Source of the DNA: Anaerolineales bacterium UBA2181
GTDB taxonomy: Bacteria; Chloroflexota; Anaerolineae; Promineifilales; UBA4811
DNA length: 64,000 nt
Assembly (NCBI GenBank): GCA_002328075.1
Contig: DCVT01000019.1
Coordinates: 1 to 64,000 of the forward strand
Direction of reading: 5' to 3'
Shown: piece after piece, positions 23,409 to 32,895 of the stretch
Numbering within the stretch: position 1 is the stretch's first letter
Layout: each line of letters opens with the position of its first letter
The notes under the pieces: model-generated
Databases searched by the model: none
What the model was told of the DNA's origin: nothing
What the model saw: only the letters and a program-made list of their open reading frames with translations
Made by a program: the position numbers and the translations under genes

Positions 23409-25484
23409 TTATTGATTGACCGTCACCACGGCATCCATCTTGCACAACACGTCCAGCGGCAGATGGCAGAAAATGCGGTGGCCATGGCCTTCCTCTCGCC
23501 AGGGCGGCACCTCCGTCTCACAGATCGTTCCGATCTTGCGGGGACAGCGGGTGTTGAACCGGCAGCCGGTGGGCGGATTCAGGGCGCTGGGGACCGTCCC
23601 GCTCAGGCGAATGTGCTTTTGCTCCGCCCTGGGATCCGGGATGGGAACGGCCGAGAGCAGCGCCTCGGTGTACGGATGGTAGGGTGGCGCGTAGATGGCC
23701 TCGGCCGGACCGACCTCGGCAATCTGCCCCAGGTACATGACCGCGATGTGATCGCAGAAAAAGCGAACCACACTCAGATCGTGGGCGATAAATATCATGG
23801 TGGAGCCCAACTCGGCCTGTATCTCCATGAGCAAATTGAGCACGGCGGCCTGCACCGACACATCCAGGGCAGAGACCGGCTCGTCGCAGAGCACCAGCTC
23901 GGGTTGTCCGGCGATGGCCCTGGCAATCCCGACGCGCTGTTTTTCGCCCCCGCTGAGCTGGCGCGGGAGCCGGTCCAGGTACCGCTCGTCCAGCTTCATC
24001 ATCTGCAAGAGGCGGAGGACCTGGGACTCGACCTGGTCCCTAGGCACGGTCTTGAAGCGGATCAACGGCCGGGCGATCTGGTTGGCGACGGTAAAGGAGG
24101 GGTTGAGGGTGGAATCGGGGTTCTGGAACACCATCTGCAGCTCACGAATGAGTGCCAAATCCCGCTTGGAAACCGGAACCGAAACATCCATGCCCATAAA
24201 ATCAAATTGGCCACCGGTGGGTTTTTCCATGCCGATGATCGTCTTGACCAGGGTGCTCTTGCCGCAACCGGACTCGCCTACAATGCCCAGCGCCTGGCCC
24301 TTGCGGACCTCGAGGCTCACATCATCGACCGCCTTGACGTAGAGCTTTTTGCGGGTGAGGAGCTTCTTGGACGGGACCCGATAGTAGGTCCTGGCGCCGG
24401 TGATCCTGAGTATGGGTTCCGCGTTCGGATCATATCCGGCCGGTCGGGCCAGCTGTTCCGCCAGGTCGGCCGGCACCTGCCACTCTGTCTGGGCGATCTC
24501 CTCGGCATGGAAACAGCGCACCCAATGTCCGGGTTCGATCTCCCGCAGGGGCGGCTTTTTCTGGCTGCAATCGGCCCGGGCATAGTCGCAACGCGGTTCA
24601 AAAATGCACCCGGGCGGGAGATTGGACGGCGAGGGGACCCGACCGCGGATGGGATAGAGATGGCTGCTCCGTTTGTCCATGCCGAGCCGCGGCACGCAGC
24701 GTATCAGGCCCTGGGTGTAGGGATGGAAAGGCCGGATAAAGATGCGTTCCACCACGGCCCGCTCGACCATTTCGCCGGCGTACATGACACCGACCTTGGA
24801 CGAGACCCGGGCCACGACGCCCAGGTTGTGGCTGATGTACATGATGGCGGTGTCAAAGGTCCGCTGCAGTTCGGCGATGAGGTCCAGAACGGCCGCCTCC
24901 ACCGTCACGTCCAGCGCGGTCGTGGGTTCGTCCATGATGAGCAGCGCCGGGTCGTTGAGGAGCGCGATGGCAATGACGACGCGTTGTTGCTGTCCACCTG
25001 AGATCTGGTGAGGATAGCGCTGCATCACGTTGGCCGGGTCGGGCATGTACACGCGGTCGAGCATCTCCAGGCACCGTTCTCGCGCAGCCTCCAGTTTCAG
25101 TCCGCGGTGGGTCGTCAACACCTCGGTCATCTGGTCGCCCAGGCGCATCGACGGGTTCAAGGCCTGCATGGGGTCCTGGTAGACCATGGCGATGCGGTCG
25201 CCGCGGATCCGACGGAGCTCCTCCTCGGATCGTCCGACCAATTCCTGACCCTGAAACAGGATTCGGCCGCCGACGATGCGGCCGTTGCGGCCCAAAAAAC
25301 TGACGATGCCAAACGCTACCGTGCTCTTGCCGCAACCCGACTCACCCACGATGCCGTGGGCCTCGCCTCGCAGGATGTCAAAGGTGACGTCCCGCACCGC
25401 CGGGACCTGACCGCGGCGGGTTTTGTACGAGATGGCAAGCTCTCTGACGTCCAATATCGGTGTGCTGGGTCTGTGATCGTCCAT
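23409..25484 (-). CDS. Fused oligopeptide-type ABC transporter ATPase (DppD-DppF fusion)
   Basis: A 691-aa protein with two complete ABC ATPases. Half one (residues ~10-345): VGESGCGKST, ISGGQQQRV, LLIMDEPTTALD, and the C-terminal peptide-transporter extension PPGCIFEPRCDYARADC. Half two (~365-691): VGESGCGKST, LSGGEKQRV, LVLCDEPVSALD and PTGCRFNTRCP. In most Dpp/Opp systems these are separate DppD and DppF subunits. It powers the importer encoded just upstream (DppC-like gene 8 nt away). The start follows AGGAGG, 4 nt before ATG. Confidence 0.9.
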   Translation of the reverse strand: MDDHRPSTPILDVRELAISYKTRRGQVPAVRDVTFDILRGEAHGIVGESGCGKSTVAFGIVSFLGRNGRIVGGRILFQGQELVGRSEEELRRIRGDRIAMVYQDPMQALNPSMRLGDQMTEVLTTHRGLKLEAARERCLEMLDRVYMPDPANVMQRYPHQISGGQQQRVVIAIALLNDPALLIMDEPTTALDVTVEAAVLDLIAELQRTFDTAIMYISHNLGVVARVSSKVGVMYAGEMVERAVVERIFIRPFHPYTQGLIRCVPRLGMDKRSSHLYPIRGRVPSPSNLPPGCIFEPRCDYARADCSQKKPPLREIEPGHWVRCFHAEEIAQTEWQVPADLAEQLARPAGYDPNAEPILRITGARTYYRVPSKKLLTRKKLYVKAVDDVSLEVRKGQALGIVGESGCGKSTLVKTIIGMEKPTGGQFDFMGMDVSVPVSKRDLALIRELQMVFQNPDSTLNPSFTVANQIARPLIRFKTVPRDQVESQVLRLLQMMKLDERYLDRLPRQLSGGEKQRVGIARAIAGQPELVLCDEPVSALDVSVQAAVLNLLMEIQAELGSTMIFIAHDLSVVRFFCDHIAVMYLGQIAEVGPAEAIYAPPYHPYTEALLSAVPIPDPRAEQKHIRLSGTVPSALNPPTGCRFNTRCPRKIGTICETEVPPWREEGHGHRIFCHLPLDVLCKMDAVVTVNQ

Positions 25485-25492
25485 CGAGCCTC

Positions 25493-26368
25493 CTACTGGT
25501 ACCGGGTCGACTCTTCGCGAAGTCCGTCCGCAAAGAGATTGAGCCCGACGACCAGACTGGAAATGGCCAGGGCGGGCCACAGAACGCCCAGCGGGTTGGT
25601 CCAGATGTACTTGCGCGCCTCGCTGATCATGCCGCCCCAGTCCGGGGTGGGCGGGGGCAGACCGAGGCCCAGAAATCCCAAGGTACCGATGGAAAAGATG
25701 GCATACCCCACGCGCAACATCGAGTCGATGATGATGGGCCCGCGAGCGTTGGGCAGGATCTCCCGGAACATGATGAAAAACGGATGCTCGCCGCGGGTTT
25801 CGGCCGCCCGGATGTAATCCCGCGTGCGGATGTCCAGTGTCAGGCTGCGCACCAACCGCGCCACCCCGGGCGCGCCGACAAAGGTGATGGCGATGACCAC
25901 GTTCAGCGCGGACGGGCCGATGGCCGAGATGATGATCAGATAGAGCAGAATGGTGGGGAACGCCATGATGGCGTCCAGAAGGCGCATGACCACTTCGTCG
26001 ACGATGCCGCCAAAGTAGCCGCCGACGAGGCCGAGGAAGGCGCCCACGATCACGGCGCATATCACCGAAAGGGGCGCCAGCAGCAAGATGGTGCGGCTGC
26101 CATGGACCAAACGACTGAGCACGTCACGTCCCATGGTGTCGGTGCCCAGGGGATACTGCGCCGACGGACCCTGGTTGATGGCGCTGGAATCCTGGGCCAG
26201 TGGGCTGTAGGGGGCTATGAGCGGCGCGAATATGGCAACCAGGACCCAGAACGTGACCAGCGTCAGCCCGACCATACCCACCCGCGAATCCCTGATCACC
26301 AACAGACCGCCAAGGGTCTTTTTGGTCCGCTTGGTTTTGGGTGTCTCCAGAGATAGTTGTCCAGCCAT
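25493..26368 (-). CDS. Dpp/Opp-type ABC transporter permease (DppC-like)
   Basis: A 291-aa inner-membrane permease: N-terminal cytoplasmic tail, a first transmembrane helix at about residues 33-52 (GMVGLTLVTFWVLVAIFAPL), a periplasmic loop with the PLGTDTMGRDVLSRLVHG motif, and four or five more helices. The EAA loop (AAETRGEHPFFIMFREILP) docks the ATPase. Good ribosome binding site GGGGAGGAAA. It lies between the DppB-like and ATPase genes in one operon. Confidence 0.88.
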   Translation of the reverse strand: MAGQLSLETPKTKRTKKTLGGLLVIRDSRVGMVGLTLVTFWVLVAIFAPLIAPYSPLAQDSSAINQGPSAQYPLGTDTMGRDVLSRLVHGSRTILLLAPLSVICAVIVGAFLGLVGGYFGGIVDEVVMRLLDAIMAFPTILLYLIIISAIGPSALNVVIAITFVGAPGVARLVRSLTLDIRTRDYIRAAETRGEHPFFIMFREILPNARGPIIIDSMLRVGYAIFSIGTLGFLGLGLPPPTPDWGGMISEARKYIWTNPLGVLWPALAISSLVVGLNLFADGLREESTRYQ

Positions 26369-26382
26369 GGTTTCCTCCCCGG

Positions 26383-27681
26383 TCAGGTGTACCGAATGCG
26401 CGGGTTCAGGAACGTGTAGAGCACGTCGGCCAACAGCTGGGTGCCGACCGCCAGCGCCACCATCAGCATGGCGCCCGCCTCGATGGCATTCACATCCTTG
26501 AACATCGCCGAGTCCAGCAGATACAGGCCCAGGCCAGGATAGCCAAAGACGGATTCGACGACCACGATGCCGCCCACTAGCCAGTTGACGTGCAGCATGA
26601 TGACGGTGATGGGGGCCATCAACGCATTCCGCAGGGCGTGGGTAAAGACAATCCGGCGGTAGGGCAACCCTTTGAGGTAGGCGGTGCGGATGTAGGGCGC
26701 GTTCATGACCTCTACCATGCTGGCTCGGGTCATACGGGCTACGTATCCCACCTCAACCAAGGTCAGCGTCAGGACAGGCAGCACCAGAAGTTTGGGATCC
26801 TTCCACGGCGCGACGTCGCTGGTAAATACGGCCGCACCCGGCAGGATTTTGAGCCAGAAGGAAAAGACCAAAATCAAAAAGACGCCACTGGCAAATTCGG
26901 GTATGGAGGTGGTCACCAGGCTCATCACCGAGATGGCGCGATCGGTGGCTCTTCCCTCCTTTAATCCGGCCAGCACTCCCAGAACGAGGGCTACCGGCAT
27001 GATGACGGCAAAGGCCAGAATGGCCAGGGTGAACGAGTTGCGCACCCGCCGCATCAGCGTGGGGCCGACGGCCCGGCCGGTGCGTTGAGAAATGCCAGGA
27101 TCCCCGCGCAGCAGGCCCTTTCGAATGGGAAAGTACTGCTCGCCGCTGGCCTCCGTCATCGCCCGTCCGGCCGAAGCTACCCCCGTCTCACGGGCCACCT
27201 GGTCGCGCACCCACAACACCACATGGTTGGCGGTATCCACGCCCCAATGCACAGAGTTGCCGTCCTCATCCTCCACCCAGTTGTCAAAGGGCACCTCTTC
27301 CTTGGTGCCGTCGGGCGCGGTTCGCAGCTCCGCCAGGCCTTCCTTTCTCATCTTCCATTGGAGGAGGGTACCGTCGGCGGCCTGGGCGTACCAACCGATT
27401 TCGCCCCGATCACCGACCGGCTTTTGAACCAACGGCATACCCACCAGGCGCCTCAGTTTCCAGTCGTTTCCGATCAGCCAGTCCCGATAACGGATCAGGA
27501 GGGGTTGGTCCAAGCCCATCTGGTCCCGGAGCAGCTCAACCTGTGCGGGTGTGGCAAACTGGCCGAGAATGTGTCGAGCGACGTCACCCGGCGCCGCCTC
27601 CGAGATGAGAAAGACGGCAAGGGAGACAATCACCATGGTCAACAGCATGAAGCCAAGGCGACGAGCAATGAATCGCGACAT
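26383..27681 (-). CDS. Dpp/Opp-type ABC transporter permease (DppB-like) with enlarged loop
   Basis: A 432-aa permease; DppB proteins are usually about 310-340 aa. The N-terminus (MSRFIARRLGFMLLTMVIVS) and the C-terminal helices with EAA loop (TAYLKGLPYRRIVFTHALRN) are normal. The extra length lies in the first extracytoplasmic loop (about residues 65-190), a soluble segment including WYAQAADGTLLQWKMRKEG. Such an insertion could contact the binding protein or substrate. The start follows GGAGAG. The gene is second after the binding-protein gene. Confidence 0.85.
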   Translation of the reverse strand: MSRFIARRLGFMLLTMVIVSLAVFLISEAAPGDVARHILGQFATPAQVELLRDQMGLDQPLLIRYRDWLIGNDWKLRRLVGMPLVQKPVGDRGEIGWYAQAADGTLLQWKMRKEGLAELRTAPDGTKEEVPFDNWVEDEDGNSVHWGVDTANHVVLWVRDQVARETGVASAGRAMTEASGEQYFPIRKGLLRGDPGISQRTGRAVGPTLMRRVRNSFTLAILAFAVIMPVALVLGVLAGLKEGRATDRAISVMSLVTTSIPEFASGVFLILVFSFWLKILPGAAVFTSDVAPWKDPKLLVLPVLTLTLVEVGYVARMTRASMVEVMNAPYIRTAYLKGLPYRRIVFTHALRNALMAPITVIMLHVNWLVGGIVVVESVFGYPGLGLYLLDSAMFKDVNAIEAGAMLMVALAVGTQLLADVLYTFLNPRIRYT

Positions 27682-27778
27682 GGACTCTCCCCTGTTATTG
27701 GGTCCCCGGGGGGACGGTGGGCGACCGTGGGGCGGTGATCGCCGCCCCACGGCCCAACAGTGCTATGCAGAGTAGCGC

Positions 27779-29494
27779 CTAGGCGCTCTCATCTATCCAG
27801 GTTTCGTGAAGAATGTCATAGTTGGTTGGGTGAGCGTCAACATTCTGCATCTTTTTGTGGGCAATGTACCAGACGTTGGTCCAGAAGGCGATGCCCACGG
27901 ATCCACGCTCCTCTTGGATCTCCTCTAGCTTGCACATGAGCTCGCGCCGCTTTTCGACGTCCAACGTCTTTTCGGCTTCGCGAAGCAGGCTGGAGAACTC
28001 GTCATCGACCCAGCGGGTCTCGTTCCAGGGAGCCGGGTTGCCCTGATCGTCGGCGGTGTAGGCCAGACCAAGCACCATGGTTCCCAATGGGCGGTGCGCC
28101 CAGATGGTGATTCCCAAGGGGACCTCGGTCCATACATCCCAGTAGGAGGCGGAAGGCATGATGTTCAGGGTGATGTTGAACCCGCCGGCCGCGGCCGATT
28201 CCTTCAGGGCCTGGGCCATCGCCGGCTCAGCCCGGGCTGCCTGCGTGGCGAGTTCCACATCCAATCCGTTGGGATACCCGGCGGCTGTCAGGAGGGCCTG
28301 TGCGCCCTCGGGGTCGTATTTGGGGATTGGGTGCTCGCAGTATTCGGGGTGAACCGGCGACACGTGCGCGTCGTGCGCCAAGACCCCGCTGCCGTACCAG
28401 GCCAGATCGAGCATTTTCTGGCGATCAATCACCATCTTGAGCGCCTGACGAACCCGGTTGTCACTCCAGGGCTCTACATCAGCCCGCATCCGGATGACAA
28501 AGGTCTGCGCCGTGGCAGCCGAGTAGACCTTGATGTTGGGAAGGCCCTTGGTCGCTTGCCAGATGTCCGCGCTGGGGTTAAAGATGTTGTCCACCTGGCC
28601 GCTCTGCAGCGCCGCGACCACCGCTGCCTGATCCTCGCCCAGATCGAGAAAGACGATCTTGTCCAGGTAGGGCAAGGGTTTGCCATCCGGCGCGAGCAAC
28701 CAATAGTCCTCGCGGCGCTTGAACACCGCCCGCTCGGTCTCCTGGTATTCCTCCAGGAGGAACGGCCCGGTTCCCACGGGCTGCCGGGTTATGTCGCCCT
28801 CAAAGGTCTTGGGGACGATCATGGCCGGGTAGTGGAACATGTGCTCCGGCACCGCCAACTGGGGCGCGGAAAGGTGCAGCTTGACGGTATAGTCGTCCGT
28901 TTTTTCGATGCCGGTGGTGGAAAGGTAGCCGCTCATGAGGCCGAGCATAGACGAGCCCACGTCCTCACTGAGCCACTGCCCAAAGTTGAAGACCACGTCG
29001 TCGGCGTTGAAATCTGACCCGTCGTTGAATTTGATGCCCTTTTTGACGTGCAGCGTCCACTCGGTCAGGTCGGCGTTGGCCTCCCAACGATCCAGCAACC
29101 AGGGCACCGTGACGTTGTCATAACCGGTGAAGGTCAGGTATTCACACACCTGGCGGAACTGGTTAACGCCCTCAATCCAGGACAACCGGGCCGGGTGATC
29201 GATACGCTGAACGCGGGTGGAGATGGTATAGGTGCCGCCGCGCTTGGGGCCGGCCGGCACCGGCACGGCGGTAGCGGCCGGAGCGGTGGTGGGCGCGACC
29301 ACCGGCGGCTGGGTGGGCTCGGCCTTCTGGGTGCAGGCAGCCAGGAACGTGGTGGCGCCGGCCAGCGACATGCCCAGGAGCGTGGCGGTGCGCAGGAACT
29401 CCCGGCGCGTGATCCGGCCGGCACGGTACAGCTCTTTTAACTCGGGAATATACTCGTGAACTTCTTGCGGTTGGTTCTTCCTAACGATCTGCAT
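27779..29494 (-). CDS. Extracellular solute-binding protein family 5 (Tat-type lipoprotein)
   Basis: A 571-aa binding protein for the Dpp/Opp-type importer. Its N-terminus has a twin-arginine signal with lipobox: RREFLRTATLLGM ... FLAACTQK, the cysteine near residue 54, followed by a Pro/Ala/Thr linker. The mature part has family 5 features such as WTLHVKKGIKFNDGSDFNADDV and RQALKMVIDRQKML. Ligands in the family are peptides, nickel chelates, opines or other small polar molecules; here a methylated amino compound is inferred from the adjacent methyltransferases. ATG 29494 is chosen over GTG 29503 because of spacing from AGGAGG. Confidence 0.88.
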   Translation of the reverse strand: MQIVRKNQPQEVHEYIPELKELYRAGRITRREFLRTATLLGMSLAGATTFLAACTQKAEPTQPPVVAPTTAPAATAVPVPAGPKRGGTYTISTRVQRIDHPARLSWIEGVNQFRQVCEYLTFTGYDNVTVPWLLDRWEANADLTEWTLHVKKGIKFNDGSDFNADDVVFNFGQWLSEDVGSSMLGLMSGYLSTTGIEKTDDYTVKLHLSAPQLAVPEHMFHYPAMIVPKTFEGDITRQPVGTGPFLLEEYQETERAVFKRREDYWLLAPDGKPLPYLDKIVFLDLGEDQAAVVAALQSGQVDNIFNPSADIWQATKGLPNIKVYSAATAQTFVIRMRADVEPWSDNRVRQALKMVIDRQKMLDLAWYGSGVLAHDAHVSPVHPEYCEHPIPKYDPEGAQALLTAAGYPNGLDVELATQAARAEPAMAQALKESAAAGGFNITLNIMPSASYWDVWTEVPLGITIWAHRPLGTMVLGLAYTADDQGNPAPWNETRWVDDEFSSLLREAEKTLDVEKRRELMCKLEEIQEERGSVGIAFWTNVWYIAHKKMQNVDAHPTNYDILHETWIDESA

Positions 29495-29920
29495 TGTGAA
29501 CACTCCTCCTCGAAAACGATGGAATCCTAATCAATCGATCTCTTTTCGGATGCTGATCTGGCTGCGTGGTTCGAATCTTCACCTCCTATTGACTCGGCTG
29601 AGCTTGGGCCCGGCGTAAGGCCGCAGGTACTCTCTATTTGGATCATATCACACCGCTGTCAGCCGTGCAAACCAGCCGATCGGCCTTTTGCCGACAACGG
29701 CCCGGCTCTGGCGGACCCGGAGCGAATCGGTGCGGGCCGGTGGGCGGCCAGATACCGATCCGCATGGCGGCTACACGCCTGTACGCCCAGGTTGCACCGC
29801 CCCGGCACTCATCATGCACATCGTCCGTGTGACCGTAGCATGCCGGGCCACGTTGCGCTACACCTCGGCCCGGGAGTGCAGAGGCCATCCCAGGGTCAAC
29901 CATCGGAACGCTCAACCTGG
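29495..29920. other. Leader and intergenic region before the binding-protein gene
   Basis: About 425 nt. The promoter at 29642-29670 gives a leader of roughly 140 nt. Within the leader an AGGAGGTG sequence (reverse strand, 29580-29587) is not followed by a long reading frame. No gene is supported between 29671 and 29920. Confidence 0.6.
29642..29670 (-). promoter_or_regulatory. Promoter of the ABC importer operon
   Basis: Reverse strand: TTGCAC at 29665-29670, a 17-nt spacer, TATGAT at 29642-29647. It would transcribe the binding-protein, both permease and fused ATPase genes and possibly those beyond. Confidence 0.65.
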
Positions 29921-31357
29921 TCAACCATAGAGCTGAAACCGGGCACGGAGCGACCGATCCACCTCGGCCGGCAGGCCGACCGGTTGGTGGGTTTGCAGCA
30001 GCTGGCGGACGTGGTCGCCGGCCACCGAGCGCAGGTCGCGCCGGCCGCCTGCCTCCCACAGCGACCGGTCCGCCCGGTCGCTGATCCGTGGATAGTACAA
30101 TTCGCTGCGCATGTGCTGCCGCGTGTGGCGGTCCAGCATATAGTGGCCAGCGGGTCCTACCCGCTGGATCGCGTCGAGGGCCAGTGAGTCGGGAGTCACC
30201 AGGACGCCCCGCAGGACGCGCAGAACCGTGCCGGCGATCTCGTTGTCCAGGACGGCTGCCTCCAGCGAGGCGGTGTTCATGTTGGTGATCATGCCAAAGG
30301 CATGGTGAATATAGTTGCCGCCGGCCATCGCTGCCAGCAGCAGGGTGGCCATCTTCTCGTAACCCGCCTGCACGTCCGGCAGTTTGCTGTCGGTCATTCC
30401 GCCAGAGCAGTAGATGGGGACCCGGTAGTGGTGGGCCATCTGGGCCGCGGCCGCCTGCATGATGCCGAATTCGGCCGAGCCGCCGAGGTAGCGGCCGGTC
30501 CGCATGTCGGCCACGCCGGGTATGTATCCCGCCAACACCGGGGTTCCGGGGCGGATCAGCTGGGTCAACACAATCCCGCTGAGCTGCTCGGCGTTGAGCT
30601 GAACCAGGGTGCCGGCCAACGTGACCGGCGAAGTAGAGCCGGCCATGGGAGCCGACGACAGCGCTACCGGAAGCCCATGTTCGCACCAGGTCACCAGGAT
30701 GTCTGTCACTGCGGTGTCCAGGTGCAGCGGGCTGACCATCCAGGAGGTGATGGCCGAGAGGAACGGCCGCTGTTGGAGCGCCGCCAGCGAGCCGGCGACC
30801 TCGATCCCCATCTCAATCACCTGCAGCGCCCCCTCGACCGAGCCCAATCCACCCATGACGTGCTTGGTCGTGTTTTGCAGGCAGGTGAAGAACCGGTTGA
30901 TGGGGACCAAGTGCTCCGGTAGGTCGGTCGGATGCATCGGAATGACGACAAAGTCGCAGTGCTCGAGCGCGTCTGCCAGGCGAACCAGGTCGGCCAGGTC
31001 CCGGATTCCGGCCGGGCGCACCGTGTCGGCGCCCACATCCAGAACGGTGGTGGGCGAGCCGCCGGTGCCCATATAGACGCGCTTGCCCTCGAGCCACACG
31101 TCCTGTGCGACGTCGCGCCCTGCCAGGAGTACCCGCGTCGGGTGTCGGCGCAGCGCTTCGGCCACCATCTGCCGCCCGATAAAGACCCGATCGCCCAGTA
31201 CCCGGGCGCCGCCCTGCTCGAACAGCTCCCGGGCGCGGACGTGTTCGACGCCAAGTCCGGTGGTCTCGAGCACCTCGAGGGACGCCTGGTGGATCTCTTC
31301 CACCTGGTCGTCGGAGAGAGGGCTGTAACTGCCGCCCTCAAGCCCTGGTCTGGCCAT
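29921..31357 (-). CDS. MttB-family (trimethylamine methyltransferase-like) protein 3
   Basis: A 478-aa MttB-superfamily protein, the most divergent of the four: VEEIHQASLEVLETTGLGVE, KRVYMGTGGSPTTVLDVGAD, TKHVMGGLGSVEGALQ, YCSGGMTDSKLPDVQAGYEK and GGNYIHHAFGMIT. The last two blocks follow the trimethylamine/betaine-enzyme pattern more closely than the other copies. No internal stop codon is present. ATG 31357 is preferred over GTG 31360 because of spacing from GGAGGAA. It is the third gene after the corrinoid-protein gene, 60 nt from the next methyltransferase. Confidence 0.83.
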   Translation of the reverse strand: MARPGLEGGSYSPLSDDQVEEIHQASLEVLETTGLGVEHVRARELFEQGGARVLGDRVFIGRQMVAEALRRHPTRVLLAGRDVAQDVWLEGKRVYMGTGGSPTTVLDVGADTVRPAGIRDLADLVRLADALEHCDFVVIPMHPTDLPEHLVPINRFFTCLQNTTKHVMGGLGSVEGALQVIEMGIEVAGSLAALQQRPFLSAITSWMVSPLHLDTAVTDILVTWCEHGLPVALSSAPMAGSTSPVTLAGTLVQLNAEQLSGIVLTQLIRPGTPVLAGYIPGVADMRTGRYLGGSAEFGIMQAAAAQMAHHYRVPIYCSGGMTDSKLPDVQAGYEKMATLLLAAMAGGNYIHHAFGMITNMNTASLEAAVLDNEIAGTVLRVLRGVLVTPDSLALDAIQRVGPAGHYMLDRHTRQHMRSELYYPRISDRADRSLWEAGGRRDLRSVAGDHVRQLLQTHQPVGLPAEVDRSLRARFQLYG

Positions 31358-31417
31358 CACATTCCTCCGCCAGGTCGACCGCCACCACGCCGGGACAGGG
31401 CCCGGACCCGGTGGCAG

Positions 31418-32866
31418 TCAATCAATTTCCTTTCGCCGGCCGAGGACCTCGGCGATTGTCTCCTGCGCTGCCAGGGGAAGGGGAGCGACGGTGTGTTCGG
31501 CCATGATGGCCTTGGCCCGCTCGTTGGCCCGCCGGGTCATGTCCTTGCTGCCCAGTTTGACCCAGCGGTCGTAGCGGTTGCGGTCAAAGAGAACCGGTCG
31601 AAATTGTGCCCATCTCCAGTTCTCCAGCGTGTGGTTATCGGCCAGAAAGCCGCTGCCCGGGTTGGCCCGGTGAATCGCATCGAGGGCGAGGGTGCGTTCA
31701 CTGACCTCGACTCCGTCAACGATCCGTCGCACGTCGCGGATGACCTCGTCGGCAATCACCATCAGCTCCATGGAGGAGGTTGAGCCGTACTCCATGTATC
31801 CGACGTCGTGGACCAGGTTGCAGCGGCACAAGAAGGCGGTCATGATGGTGAGCGATGCCTCGATTCCGGCCTGGGCATCGACCGTTTTGCTGTCGGTAGC
31901 TCCGGCCGCTCCCCAGGTGGGCAGGCCATAGTGTCGCGCCAGGTCGCACCAGGCAGCCATCCCGGTGGGCCATTCGGGGGCGCCATACGCCACGATGGCG
32001 GTCTTCATGTCCAGCGCAGCGGTGTTCATGCCGTACAGGAACGGGGTTCCCGGTCGAACCAACTGGGTGAGCACCAGTCCGATCAGGGTTTCGGCATTTC
32101 CCAGCGCCAGCGCGCCGGCCAGAGTGATGGGACCACCGCCGCCGGTGTTGGGCGATGGCGGGTAGGTTACCGGAATGCCCTTTTCGGCGCAGAACAGCAG
32201 CTTGTCGACCGACTCGTCAGGATAGAGGAGGGGGGAGATGGACTCGGCGTATAGCATCATGAATGGGCGCTCGCGCAGCGCCAGTTCGCCGCCCGCCACC
32301 GCACACGCAATGCGGTAGATGTCCTCGATGTCAGCTCGGTTGTTGGCGGTGTAGACGTTGGGCTTGGTCGACCCGGTAATCATGCTGATGAACTCGTCGA
32401 CATACAGGTGATCGGGCGGGGAATCGGTCGGGTTGCCCATGGACATGCAAAAGTCGATCTGTTGCAGCCCGTCCGCCAGATGCGCCATTTGCCGGATGTC
32501 CTCCATGGTCACCGGCCGGCGCTCTCCGGTGTCGATGTCCAGGGTGTAGATGCAGTCGGAGCCGGTGCCAAAGAAGACCTTGCCCGGTTGCAGCGGCATG
32601 GCCAGGTTGCCCAGGCGATCATACAGGGCGATGCGGCCGGGTGCGGAACGGATCGCATTCATCACCACCCGTTCCGGGATCTTGATCCGGTCGCCGCTTT
32701 CCCACGCGCCGTTCTCCAGCAGCAGGCGGCGGGCCTGTTCGTTTTTCATGACGATCCCGGTGTGCTCCAGGATGTCCATGCTGGCGTGGTGGATGGCGCT
32801 GATCTGCTCGTCCGAGAGCATCCGGATGGTGGGATGCAGCGTTTCGATGGGTATCTGTTGGGTCAT
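31418..32866 (-). CDS. MttB-family (trimethylamine methyltransferase-like) protein 4
   Basis: A 482-aa MttB-superfamily protein: ISAIHHASMDILEHTGIVMK, KVFFGTGSDCIYTLDIDTGE, STKPNVYTANNRADIEDI, GAAGATDSKTVDAQAGIE and NLVHDVGYMEYG. It lies 29 nt downstream of the corrinoid-protein gene and is the most likely direct partner of that protein. It is a non-pyrrolysine type with no internal stop. It is closest in motif wording to copies 1 and 2. Ribosome binding site GGAGG is visible upstream. Confidence 0.85.
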   Translation of the reverse strand: MTQQIPIETLHPTIRMLSDEQISAIHHASMDILEHTGIVMKNEQARRLLLENGAWESGDRIKIPERVVMNAIRSAPGRIALYDRLGNLAMPLQPGKVFFGTGSDCIYTLDIDTGERRPVTMEDIRQMAHLADGLQQIDFCMSMGNPTDSPPDHLYVDEFISMITGSTKPNVYTANNRADIEDIYRIACAVAGGELALRERPFMMLYAESISPLLYPDESVDKLLFCAEKGIPVTYPPSPNTGGGGPITLAGALALGNAETLIGLVLTQLVRPGTPFLYGMNTAALDMKTAIVAYGAPEWPTGMAAWCDLARHYGLPTWGAAGATDSKTVDAQAGIEASLTIMTAFLCRCNLVHDVGYMEYGSTSSMELMVIADEVIRDVRRIVDGVEVSERTLALDAIHRANPGSGFLADNHTLENWRWAQFRPVLFDRNRYDRWVKLGSKDMTRRANERAKAIMAEHTVAPLPLAAQETIAEVLGRRKEID

Positions 32867-32895
32867 GGCCTCAAACCTCCGTTCAGCGGGTGGTG

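Noticed and set aside
23373..25001. 542-codon forward frame opposite the fused ABC ATPase
   Set aside because: It is antisense to a clear ATPase gene; long antisense frames are expected at this GC content and it has no recognisable motif.
23409..26060. Reverse-strand frame of 883 codons read as one protein
   Set aside because: The first 192 codons overlap the DppC-like permease gene in another frame and have no homology; the true start is ATG 25484 behind AGGAGG.
29580..29587. Strong AGGAGGTG on the reverse strand as start of a leader peptide
   Set aside because: No start codon at a proper distance with a convincing frame follows; possibly chance or a degenerate leader.
29643..30686. 347-codon reverse frame overlapping MttB-family protein 3
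   Set aside because: It runs through the MttB-family gene in the wrong frame and is rich in Arg/Gly/Pro, typical of out-of-frame GC-rich DNA.
11675..32866. Pyrrolysine-containing MttB
   Set aside because: All four MttB-family frames are complete without an internal amber codon, and no pyl genes are seen.
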